A stretch of DNA of 64,000 bases from PALSA-270 sp963770245 (GTDB lineage: Bacteria; Acidobacteriota; Terriglobia; Terriglobales; Acidobacteriaceae): contig CAVYOX010000013.1 in the NCBI GenBank assembly GCA_963770245.1, positions 62,001 through 126,000 on the forward strand, read 5' to 3'. How positions within the stretch are numbered: position 1 is the first letter of the stretch; every line of letters begins with the position of its first letter. Below are positions 54,026 through 61,996 of the stretch, in pieces. The translations under genes were made by a program, and so were the position numbers. The notes below the pieces were generated by a model. The model was not told where the DNA came from. It made no database searches and worked only from the letters and a program-made list of their open reading frames with translations.

Positions 54026-54484
54026 ATGGATCCGCTTGCGACTGCAAAGGCCCTGTATGCGGCGTTCAACGCGCACAACATCCCCGGCGTTCTCGCCCTG
54101 CTAGACAACGACGTCCAGTGGAATGCGTACGGTCCGGATTTCGCCCTCGCGATCGGGTTCTTTAACGGCAAGGCCGGCGTCACCGAATTCTTCGGCAAGC
54201 TGGTGGGGCCGGACGGCCAGCAGGTCGATGAAGTGTTCATGCCGCAGGATTACTTCGTCGGCGGCGGTACGGTGCATGTGACGGGGTTCGAGGCGGGGAC
54301 TCTCACGAAGAATGTGGCCGGCGGCGCCTATGCGGGAAAGCAGTTCTACAACAACTTCGATCACACGATCTGGGTCGGCGCGTCGGGCTTGATCAGCCAC
54401 TTCCGCGCGAACTACAACCTGGCGCTCTCCGGCCCGACCTGGAAGCGTTGGCCGCCCAAGAGCGGCACTGGATCGAACGCCTGA
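54026..54484 (+). CDS. SnoaL/NTF2-like protein
   Basis: 152 residues, ATG 54026 with GAGG 7 bases upstream, 39 bases after the cyclase gene. ATAKALYAAFNAHNIPGVLA then LLDNDVQWNAYGPDF is the NTF2/SnoaL-like opening (a helix pair and the VxW strand), and the strands VFMPQDYFVGGGTVHVTGFE and DHTIWVGASGLISHFRANYN follow. Such proteins form a cone-shaped pocket for small ligands and act as isomerases, hydrolases or binding modules. No catalytic residue can be assigned. No signal peptide. Likely part of the kinase/cyclase operon. Confidence 0.75.
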   Translation: MDPLATAKALYAAFNAHNIPGVLALLDNDVQWNAYGPDFALAIGFFNGKAGVTEFFGKLVGPDGQQVDEVFMPQDYFVGGGTVHVTGFEAGTLTKNVAGGAYAGKQFYNNFDHTIWVGASGLISHFRANYNLALSGPTWKRWPPKSGTGSNA

Positions 54485-54563
54485 AGCCCGGCCCGGCGAT
54501 CTCTTCCGTCGCCCGGCAGCGGACGGGCGACGTGCCTGCAACCTGAGCCAGAGGTCCTCATTC

Positions 54564-55853
54564 ATGATGAGTAACGGCACCCGCTGGACGATCGGCGCGG
54601 TAGTAGGCGCGCTTCTTCTCCTGCCTGCTGCCAGGCTAGCGGTCGTGCCGTCCGCAGCGGCACCCCCGGAGTCCCCGGCGGCGAAGCTCAGTTGGATGAT
54701 CCCGCAGGATCTGCCGGCCAATCCAACGCAGGCGGATGCCGTTGCATTCGCCTGGCAGTCGTTCGTTGCGGTCAACTGGCCGGCGAAAGCCGGCGTGCGC
54801 GGCGTACCGGATCAGACCAAGCTGGTCGGGCAACCGGGACCCGTCGTGTGGCAGACGTGGAAGATGCCCGACGAGGTCTTCTACGCGGACGGTCGTACGC
54901 CACCGCCATGGAACACCTACGGTGGAGCGACACCCCCTGAGTGCAAGGGTGCGCCAGGTCCCTTGGTGCTCGTGCGGACGTCCAAGGTCCCGGGAAACAG
55001 CGCCAACCGGGCCATGCAGCAGGCGAAGGAAGCGGTCGGCGGCACCCTGACCGACCAGCACGGCAACCTCGTCTACTTCGAGGTCCGGATGAACAGGACC
55101 ATCTTCGAGAACATCGTCACCCATCAGTACTACAACGTAGAAGGCCAGAACAAGGCGAAGTCCGTGCTCTTTCCGAGCGGCGTGATGGAAATCAAGGCGT
55201 CGTGGCGCATTCTCACGGCTGCCGATTCATCGGTCCTGAACCGGTACATGCGGCAATCCGCCTGGATCTACACCCCGGCGTCCGGCGGCGCGCCGGCGAC
55301 GTGCGTGAGCCAGGAGGTCGGCCTCGTCGGGCTCCACATCACCCAGAAGACACCGAGCCGGCCGGAGTGGATCTGGACCACCTTCGAGCAGGTGGACAAC
55401 GTGCCGCCGTTCAACTCGTCGACTCCGGGCCCCGTTCCGTATTCCTTCAACAACCCGACGTGCCCGGTGACGCAGTGCGTGCCCAACCAGAGCACGGAAA
55501 AGAATGGCAAGCCGACCGGCATCCCGACGCAGGTTACGCGCCTGGTGAACATCGGCGCGCAGGCGCAGGCGGCCAACCCCGTCTGGCAGCAAGACCTCGC
55601 GGCGGTCCTCGGCTCGGCCTACCCGTATTACCAGCTCGTCGACGTGCAGTGGCCGCAGACACCGGCAGCACGCCCGGTGGGAAATCCGACGCCGGGCCTG
55701 CTTGCCAATACGACGATGGAGACGTACAACGGCGCGACCAGCGCCTGCGTGAACTGTCACTTCACCGCGCAAATCCAGTCGGGCAAGCGGTCTTCTGACT
55801 ACAGCTTCGTGCTCGCTGAGGCGCACCTGCGGGCGCCGAGAGCCCGTCCATGA
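54564..55853 (+). CDS. Exported protein with a single CxxCH heme motif
   Basis: 429 residues; ATG 54564 lies 8 bases after GAGGT. An N-terminal hydrophobic segment (IGAVVGALLLLPAARLAVV) is a signal peptide or anchor. The body has FAWQSFVAVNWPAKAGVRGV, GPVVWQTWKMPDEVF, VYFEVRMNRTIFENIVTHQ, SWRILTAADSSVLNRYM and EVGLVGLHITQKTPSRPEWI. Near the C-terminus SACVNCHFTAQIQ contains CVNCH, the covalent heme c attachment motif, so it is probably a periplasmic c-type heme protein; a distal ligand cannot be assigned. I do not recognise a characterised family. It overlaps the next gene by ATGA, so the two are translationally coupled. Confidence 0.75.
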   Translation: MMSNGTRWTIGAVVGALLLLPAARLAVVPSAAAPPESPAAKLSWMIPQDLPANPTQADAVAFAWQSFVAVNWPAKAGVRGVPDQTKLVGQPGPVVWQTWKMPDEVFYADGRTPPPWNTYGGATPPECKGAPGPLVLVRTSKVPGNSANRAMQQAKEAVGGTLTDQHGNLVYFEVRMNRTIFENIVTHQYYNVEGQNKAKSVLFPSGVMEIKASWRILTAADSSVLNRYMRQSAWIYTPASGGAPATCVSQEVGLVGLHITQKTPSRPEWIWTTFEQVDNVPPFNSSTPGPVPYSFNNPTCPVTQCVPNQSTEKNGKPTGIPTQVTRLVNIGAQAQAANPVWQQDLAAVLGSAYPYYQLVDVQWPQTPAARPVGNPTPGLLANTTMETYNGATSACVNCHFTAQIQSGKRSSDYSFVLAEAHLRAPRARP

Positions 55854-57985
55854 GCGTCCTCTCGTTCCCCCGGATCAACTTCAGTGGCATCATCCAGACC
55901 AATCCCTGCACGGCGAACAACGACGACGTGATGGCGGCCGTCGTGAACCGGGATTCCGATACGCTCGGCGTGGACCTGAGCGGCATGACGGACGAGCAGG
56001 TGATGGCCTACCTGCGTACGCCTGTGAGCATGGCTATTCCCGGCGGCGATCCGTGCCGCAGCTACATCAAGTCCGGCTGGAACCTCTTCGGCGACCACTT
56101 CACCACGTTCGAGAACACGACGATCTGCTCCGTCGTGACCGGTCCGACTGCCGCCGAGCGCATCACGGCGACAGCGCAGGATCCGCTCGTCGGGCAGGCA
56201 CTGCTGCTGCTGGGCAGCGCAACGGACGATCCGACGAGGCGCATGTCACCCATTCTCTGCGACCTCGACTCGACGGCGCTCACTACGACGCAGCTGTGGG
56301 TCGGCGGCCTGCAGATCGGATCCGGCGGACCAACCGGGATCGACCCGACGCAGATTGCCCTCAAGATGGACCACGACACGCGCTGCTTTCAGGACTGGCT
56401 CAACTTCCAGGCCACGGTCGGACCGTACAACGGCGAACAGAACTTCGTCGGCATCAGTTGCATGATGCAGTTCGGGATCCCTGTGTCGGCGATCCCGAAG
56501 AGCGTCAACTTCGTGTCGCCCGGGCTGCAGGCGCTCCTCCAGGCGGCGCGTGCTGCGTCCGGACTCGTCGTGCGTTTCCGCATCTACGAGATGCAGCCCG
56601 GCCTCACGAGCGACAGCCTCGCCGAGGCCTTCGCGCAGGGTCAGGCCGTCGACAATCCTGCACAGGGCTACCTCGTCGGGACGATCGGCGTGTGGGGCCT
56701 CGGCGAGCCGGCGAGCGAGCCGGCGGGACGACTCCTCCAGACGCCGTATCCGCGCCCACAGATGAACTGGGTGTCGAAGGACACTAAACAGAGCGGCTTC
56801 ATGCCGCCCGCGCCGCAGCCATGGAACTACGCGCCGCCGCTGTTCGGCAACGCGGTCGCGCAGGTGCAGCCGTCGATGCCGGTGATCTCGCTCGACCTGG
56901 TGTCGACGTTCCCGAAGTACGGGTTCCGCGATCCCGATGGCCCGCAGACGAAGACCGCGCGCGGCTTCTCGGCGCCCAAGGAGATGGCGAACGTGGGCAC
57001 GGTGGAACTCGTCGTCGGCCCCGACGGCGCCGGTCCTCCGCAGACGATCGGGCCCATCGACTACGGACTTGACGATTACGGCGACTATTTCAACTTCGGC
57101 GGCATCGTCGACCTACCGTACGATCCGGGGCTCGCCGATTCGATCACATCCGGCATCCTCGCGTTGCACGCGAGCGGCGGCCCCAATCCCGCGCCGCCGG
57201 GTGTGACGCTGCTCCAGGAAGTGCCGGTGCGCGTCATCACCGACGACCGCACCGCATATATGCCACCGAATACGAAGGACTACACGATCAACCTCAAGGT
57301 CAGCAACCGCGGCGGTCCGACGACGGCGGATACGACGATATACCTGTACGAGTACGTGAACGTCATCGTGCCGGAGGCCAACACGAATCCGCCGAACACG
57401 GTCTGTGCCGACGGCGTGAGGCCCAACCAGACCGTGGTGCAGGAACCACAGCCGATCATCAGCATGCCGCAACAGGTGGTGATCCCGGCGGGGAAGGGAT
57501 TCACCGATTGGTTCCCGGTCAAGCTCTCGACGACGGGGAGCGGCGCCACGATCGTCGCCTACCAGCTCGAGGACACGAGATTTGGCGACTCGCCTCCGCC
57601 GGGGGTCCCGCCGGGTACCACCGGCGTCCCCGGCTGGTCGAACGCGACCTACACATCCATCCGCGTCTACGCGGACGACGATTTCTCCGCGCTGTACGCG
57701 AAGGGCGAGCTGCAGTGGGCGGATGTGTACGAAAACGTCCTGCGGTACTACTACCTCATCTACCCGGCGATGTCGCGGTTCATCCCGCTAAACCTGGCGG
57801 ACTCGATCGTCTCCAGAGGTGAGCTGATCAAGCAGCGGCTGCACCCGTGCACGGATCCGCGGTTCCTCACTACGCACAACATGCCGGTCACCCGGCAGAT
57901 GTCGCCGGCCAAGGTGAAGCTCGTAATCGACTTCATCAACCAGCAGCAGAACAAGAAGAAGCCGGTCGCGGCAACAGTGACGTGA
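55850..57985 (+). CDS. Large protein of unknown function, FPRINFSG N-terminus (711 aa)
   Basis: 711 residues starting MSVLSFPRINFSGIIQTNPC then TANNDD; the motif FPR-I-x-F-x-G ... NP-x-T-x-NN-x-D marks an unnamed family I have seen at the start of long orphan proteins. There is no signal peptide and no clear transmembrane segment. The body is rich in Pro, Gly, Thr and Asp, looks beta-rich in the middle (TVELVVGPDGAGPPQTIGPI, YTINLKVSNRGGPTTADTTI) and ends in helices (WADVYENVLRYYYLIYPAMS, AKVKLVIDFINQQQNKKK). Eight or so scattered Cys occur. It begins in a 4-base overlap with the heme-protein gene, so they probably work together although only the partner has an export signal. Function unknown. 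Confidence 0.7.
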   Translation: MSVLSFPRINFSGIIQTNPCTANNDDVMAAVVNRDSDTLGVDLSGMTDEQVMAYLRTPVSMAIPGGDPCRSYIKSGWNLFGDHFTTFENTTICSVVTGPTAAERITATAQDPLVGQALLLLGSATDDPTRRMSPILCDLDSTALTTTQLWVGGLQIGSGGPTGIDPTQIALKMDHDTRCFQDWLNFQATVGPYNGEQNFVGISCMMQFGIPVSAIPKSVNFVSPGLQALLQAARAASGLVVRFRIYEMQPGLTSDSLAEAFAQGQAVDNPAQGYLVGTIGVWGLGEPASEPAGRLLQTPYPRPQMNWVSKDTKQSGFMPPAPQPWNYAPPLFGNAVAQVQPSMPVISLDLVSTFPKYGFRDPDGPQTKTARGFSAPKEMANVGTVELVVGPDGAGPPQTIGPIDYGLDDYGDYFNFGGIVDLPYDPGLADSITSGILALHASGGPNPAPPGVTLLQEVPVRVITDDRTAYMPPNTKDYTINLKVSNRGGPTTADTTIYLYEYVNVIVPEANTNPPNTVCADGVRPNQTVVQEPQPIISMPQQVVIPAGKGFTDWFPVKLSTTGSGATIVAYQLEDTRFGDSPPPGVPPGTTGVPGWSNATYTSIRVYADDDFSALYAKGELQWADVYENVLRYYYLIYPAMSRFIPLNLADSIVSRGELIKQRLHPCTDPRFLTTHNMPVTRQMSPAKVKLVIDFINQQQNKKKPVAATVT

Positions 57986-58015
57986 GTGGCCGGGCGCCGA
58001 CGCGCGGCACCCCGC

Positions 58016-58156
58016 TCATCGCCAGCTGGCGACCGAGATCGCGGCCATCCATACGGCGACGATGAACAAGCCGTACATCTCGCGCGATTCCTCGATGCCC
58101 GCGTTTTCCATTTCCCACGCGCTGAACATCGATCTGAATCGCTGTTTGTGGTCCAT
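58016..58156 (-). CDS. Small membrane protein (46 aa)
   Basis: ATG 58156 to TGA 58016. It starts MDHKQRFRSMFSAWEMENAG and IEESREMYGLFIVAVWMAAI, ending SVASWR: an amphipathic helix followed by one transmembrane helix. The residue pattern is coding-like and the frame lies opposite the 711-residue gene's end. The ribosome site is weak. Function unknown. Confidence 0.4.
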   Translation of the reverse strand: MDHKQRFRSMFSAWEMENAGIEESREMYGLFIVAVWMAAISVASWR

Positions 58157-58341
58157 TATTTCATGCTCAAAGTTGTAATCTCCTCGGCGGCTTCAGACCG
58201 GCTGTGTACCGCAGCCCGATTTCTGTCCGAGTTTCCGCGTGCGACTGAGATGGCTTGTCGTCGGTGCAACTCGTGCGGCCGCTGATGATTTTGTTCGCCA
58301 TTACACGCGATCACCGGGGGCGACGTTTGGCCTGCATCGTT

Positions 58342-58488
58342 TCAGCTTGGCGCAACTGGCCGCGGATTTCCGTGGCGGAAAATCTCGGCGGCCAACTGTA
58401 ACGATTCCCCCAGCAGGGAGATGAAGTTCGGATCGATGCCAGTATGCCGGCAGCATTTGATGGTTTGCTGGTCGAGAGTCGGCTCCAT
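58342..58488 (-). CDS. Small hypothetical protein (48 aa)
   Basis: ATG 58488, with GAGG 5 bases upstream, to TGA 58342. The sequence (LDQQTIKCCRHTGIDPNFIS then LLGESLQLAAEIFRHG) looks like a small soluble helical protein, similar in style to phage or mobile-element accessory proteins. No family assigned. Reads toward the small membrane protein gene on the same strand. Confidence 0.45.
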   Translation of the reverse strand: MEPTLDQQTIKCCRHTGIDPNFISLLGESLQLAAEIFRHGNPRPVAPS

Positions 58489-58641
58489 CGCGGCCTCTAA
58501 GGATCAATCCGTCCGATCTTGCTGATTGGGTCGGGAGACTCGGAACGTTACCCTTGCATCATGCAACTGGGTGCAGTCGACAGGTTAAGGTCGCGAAAAA
58601 CCTTGAACTTCTGGAAGTACTGAGTAGGTGGCTGGTCTCAC

Positions 58642-59049
58642 TCAGGGATGCGTCCGTTGGGCGAGGAGCGCTGCTTCCTCAAGGAGCCGCGCGGTCTCGG
58701 CCCCAGAGTAGTCGTGCTCGCGGCGTACGCCGATCCCGAGCGTACCCACTACTCTGCCGCTCGCGTCGCGAATCGGTACTGCCACCGCGCCGATGACTCC
58801 CGTCTGCTTCGCGCCCGGCCGGATGTCTCCCGTGCTGTCGGCTTGGATGTTGCAGGTCGAAACCGGCTCGTTTCGCTCCGCAGCCAGTCCGGCCATTCCT
58901 TTGCCAATCGGGACTCTGCCGACGATTTGCACGATTTGTGGCGGCACGCCGACATGCGCCTTGAGGATGAGAATTCCGTCTTCGATGAGGTGGATAGTTC
59001 CGGTGTCCGCCCCAAACCGACCGATGATATCCTCTAATTCTGCTTGCAT
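58642..59049 (-). CDS. Stand-alone GAF-domain protein
   Basis: 135 residues from ATG 59049 (GGGGAG upstream). One GAF domain fills it: LEDIIGRFGADTGTIHLIED, LILKAHVGVPPQIVQIVGRV, IGKGMAGLAAERNEPVSTCN, VIGAVAVPIRDASGRVVGTL, then a C-terminal helix (AETARLLEEAALLAQRT). It lacks the CxxxC cluster of free-Met-sulfoxide reductases, so a ligand-sensing role is more likely. The protein has no output domain and might pair with a kinase encoded elsewhere. Confidence 0.82.
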   Translation of the reverse strand: MQAELEDIIGRFGADTGTIHLIEDGILILKAHVGVPPQIVQIVGRVPIGKGMAGLAAERNEPVSTCNIQADSTGDIRPGAKQTGVIGAVAVPIRDASGRVVGTLGIGVRREHDYSGAETARLLEEAALLAQRTHP

Positions 59050-59130
59050 GAACACTCCCCACCTGCCGCGTCAAGCTCCGCCTCGGGCTAGCGATTCGCT
59101 TTGCCCCTTCTTTTCGCCCTCCCTCGCGGC

Positions 59131-59426
59131 TTCAGACTTGCCACGGTGGAGGAACGCGAACGATGATCGACAGCACCTCGTTCTGTCGCGTCGGCTGGCG
59201 GACCACGGTCACCGAGCTCCGCTCGTCCAACGCGGTGCGAACAAGCTCGAGGATACGCCTCTCGCGGCTATTGGAAACGCCATAACTCGCTAAGTCGCGT
59301 TTCGAGGGTAAACCCGTCGAAATCTCCGAAATGATCGAAGACCAATCCGCTCACCTTCCCTGTCACCTCGTGGTGTTCGTGATGTTCGTCCTGCCTCGGC
59401 AGCATCAGCATCAGCCCATCCGGCAC
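59131..59426 (-). pseudogene. Frameshifted small gene (FDHFGDFDGF ... SRERRILELVR)
   Basis: From GTG 59426 (or ATG 59411 with GGATGGG upstream) the frame reads VTGKVSGLVFDHFGDFDGFT then LETRLSELWRF, after which it meets TAG near 59272. One frame away, beginning at about 59290, it continues SNSRERRILELVRTALDERS SVTVVRQPT to TGA 59131. The two parts together match a small conserved protein pattern (G-x-I-F-D-H-F-G-D-F-x-G-F ... SRERxxExLVRxAW) that I recall from other genomes, so a single indel broke the gene. A sequencing error cannot be excluded. Confidence 0.65.
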
Positions 59427-59899
59427 GGTTATTCAGATCTTTGCGACAGCCGTAAGCGCGTCGCGGGGCGACGCGGTGATCAACGTCCACGTCGGCGCCG
59501 CGACCGCGACTTTCAAATTGACCGCGATCAGCAGTCTGCAGGTGTAATTCCGCGGCCGGTTCGAAGCCCGTTTCGCATCGATCATTGCACTCACCGTGCT
59601 GCTACCGAACTAGAACGCGGCAACGCGCGTAAAATAGCACGGGAAATGAGATCGGAGGGTCCGGCGGCCGCAGGGGTTCTAGCAGTACATCGAGAATCTT
59701 GATGAACGGAGTCACGGTGCAATCTTGTTGAAAGACAGTTGTTCTTTTTCTGGTCTGGGCCGGAACCATCCCTGATTTCGTTACGTGGAGTGCCCGCAAT
59801 CAATCGACGGTCATGAGGATTCGTCGTGCCAGTACGAGCCGACGCGAAGCCCTTTGAACGTTCTCTAGTGTGTCATGGATGTCAGGCGAATTGAGGAGA
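59427..59899. other. Intergenic, no confident gene
   Basis: A plus-strand frame (59331-59702) overlaps the frameshifted gene and has no recognised family; part of it (ELERGNARKIAREMRSEG) is protein-like but unsupported. Another plus frame near 59450-59547 reads SRGDAVINVHVGAATATFKL, also without context. Nothing else seen. Confidence 0.35.
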
Positions 59900-61828
59900 A
59901 TGGACATCAACATAGTTAGGCGGTCTCTTCTCTTTTTGTTGTGGTTTGTGGTCGCTCTGAATGTGGCCGCCCAACAAAATGGATCGGCGTCAGGTCCACA
60001 GATCACTCCTGTCACAACGGTCGTAACCGTTTCGGCTAACGCAATTCCTATGAATGCGGCCCCCGCGACCGTAAATGTCATAACGCGGGATTTTATCGAG
60101 AATGCTCACGCCGAAGATTTTGCCGATTTGGTCCGCAATATTCCCGATCTTTATCTTTCGCAAACAGGAGGAAGAGGTGGGCTTACAACGCTTACGATCC
60201 GCGGGGGCAAACCGAACTTCACGCTCGTCTTGCTTGACGGAATCCCGCTAAATGACATTGGGAATATTCTCGGGGGGTCGTATGACTTCTCTCTACTTAG
60301 TCCCGACAACATCGACCGAATTGAGATCGTGAGCGGCCCGCTTTCTTCATTGTTCGGGTCGGAAGCAATCAGCGGTGTCGTCAACATTATTTCCCGGCGC
60401 GCAGAAACCCGCAGGTACTTTGACGTGGGCGGGGAAGCCGGCAATGTTGGGACGGGCCAAGGCCACTTTTCCATCGGTGGAACGGTCGGTTCATCACCGT
60501 ATTCGTTAAGTGGATCTTATCTGACTATGGGACCGGAGGTTGGGGGTGGGCACTATTCATTGGGAACCGTCGCATTGGGTTCCAGTCATAGCTTTGGCGG
60601 TTCAAAGATACTACAGCTCTTGATTCGCTTTCATACTAAGGAGTCTTCGGGCTTCCCCGCGAATGGCGGGGGCCCGGAATACTCGATCCTTCGTCAATTG
60701 CAGACAGATCATTCCCAGGAATTAATTTCCGGCTTGAGCTTCAAGCAGCAGGTGAGCTCCTATTGGTCTTATAGCGTGGATGGGGACATTTATTTCAGAA
60801 TCGAAGACGGGTTCACGCCAGCGATACTTGATGCGACACCGCCAACAGCCAATTCAGTTCCTTCGGAATTGACCCACGAGACGTTCCTTAGAGCGCGGAT
60901 AGGTGTGTCGAATAGTTTCACGATTAATCGACACGTATCAGCGGATCTCCGGGTGGGGTTCAAGAATGAACGTGGAACCAGTGATGGCGTAATCTCTGCC
61001 ACAATTCCGGATAACTATGGGTTGAATCGTCCTACGCTGAGTGTAAATGGCGGACTCCTTTTCCAGTCGGGAAGGCTGACGGCCACGGGAGACCTAGGTC
61101 TCGAAAAGGCATCTGGTTTTGTGGACGTGGCTCCCCGAATAGGCGCTTCTTATAGAGTGGGATCTGGCGAAACTCGGCTGAAGGCAAGTTGGGGGAGCGG
61201 TTTCAATTTGCCATCGTTCGAAGCTCTTGGAGATCCAATCGTAGGAAATCCGCAATTGAAACCTGAATACAGCAATGGTCTCGATGCAGGGATCGACGAA
61301 ACCTTGAAACCGGCCAACTTGCATTGGGCCCTAACTTACTATTGGAATTCATTTCGAAACTTAGTCGATTTCAGTCCACAACAGTTTAAGCTGGTGAATC
61401 GGAACTTGGCGCGCACGCAGGGTTTCGAATGGAATGCAAGTATATCTCCGATGCATCAACTTAGTCTGAATGGGCAATTGACGTTTCTAGATGCTCACTT
61501 GCTAGATACAGTGGAACACTTACGAGACTTGCCAAGGTGGCGAGGCGGCGTGGGCATAGAGTGGAAGTTCACTTCTCGCGTTCGTTTAAGAACGGACGCG
61601 CTCTGGGTCGGTCCGAGGTACGATTTTCAGGTGCCCATACCCAACCAACAAACGGTGCCGAAATATGCGACCACTGATCTTGTTGTCAGCTACATGGCGA
61701 CCGATCGTTCGAAGATCTATCTGCGGATTGACAACCTACTGAACAGCAAGTACCAGGAGTTTCTCGGATTCCCGAATGGCGGAATCTACGCACGCCTTGG
61801 CATCGATTTCCAGCTTGTCAAGCCTTAA
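59900..61828 (+). CDS. TonB-dependent outer-membrane receptor
   Basis: About 642 residues from ATG 59900; the frame is open from GTG 59870 and ATG 59879, and since GAGGAG is only one base from ATG 59900 the true start is uncertain. A signal peptide (SLLFLLWFVVALNVAAQ) comes first. The plug domain is clear: APATVNVITRDFIENAHAED, FADLVRNIPDLYLSQTGGRG, LTIRGGKPNFTLVLLDGIPL, DRIEIVSGPLSSLFGSEAIS, GVVNIISRRAE. The 22-strand barrel follows, ending FQLVKP with a near-terminal aromatic. Likely a BtuB/siderophore-type importer; substrate unknown. Codons are visibly richer in A and T at third positions than in neighbouring genes. Confidence 0.88.
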   Translation: MDINIVRRSLLFLLWFVVALNVAAQQNGSASGPQITPVTTVVTVSANAIPMNAAPATVNVITRDFIENAHAEDFADLVRNIPDLYLSQTGGRGGLTTLTIRGGKPNFTLVLLDGIPLNDIGNILGGSYDFSLLSPDNIDRIEIVSGPLSSLFGSEAISGVVNIISRRAETRRYFDVGGEAGNVGTGQGHFSIGGTVGSSPYSLSGSYLTMGPEVGGGHYSLGTVALGSSHSFGGSKILQLLIRFHTKESSGFPANGGGPEYSILRQLQTDHSQELISGLSFKQQVSSYWSYSVDGDIYFRIEDGFTPAILDATPPTANSVPSELTHETFLRARIGVSNSFTINRHVSADLRVGFKNERGTSDGVISATIPDNYGLNRPTLSVNGGLLFQSGRLTATGDLGLEKASGFVDVAPRIGASYRVGSGETRLKASWGSGFNLPSFEALGDPIVGNPQLKPEYSNGLDAGIDETLKPANLHWALTYYWNSFRNLVDFSPQQFKLVNRNLARTQGFEWNASISPMHQLSLNGQLTFLDAHLLDTVEHLRDLPRWRGGVGIEWKFTSRVRLRTDALWVGPRYDFQVPIPNQQTVPKYATTDLVVSYMATDRSKIYLRIDNLLNSKYQEFLGFPNGGIYARLGIDFQLVKP

Positions 61829-61996
61829 ATACTAGATGTCGGAGAACTGACAGGACTGACCGCAGCGCCGTTCACGATGCGTGCCATGCGGTGTTACGTC
61901 CTGCCACACGGAAATTGCCTGGTCGGCAGGGATATCTATATCACAATCCGGCGTGAAACATGAAAGGACAAATACTTCGCGGTGAAGCGGAGATAT

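Noticed and set aside
54941..55798. 285-residue plus-strand frame inside the heme-protein gene
   Set aside because: Out of frame with the conserved protein and extremely Arg/Gly/Pro-rich; explained by GC-rich third positions.
59450..59547. Plus-strand segment SRGDAVINVHVGAATATFKL
   Set aside because: Looks protein-like but has no start, is open only about 40 codons and overlaps no known family.
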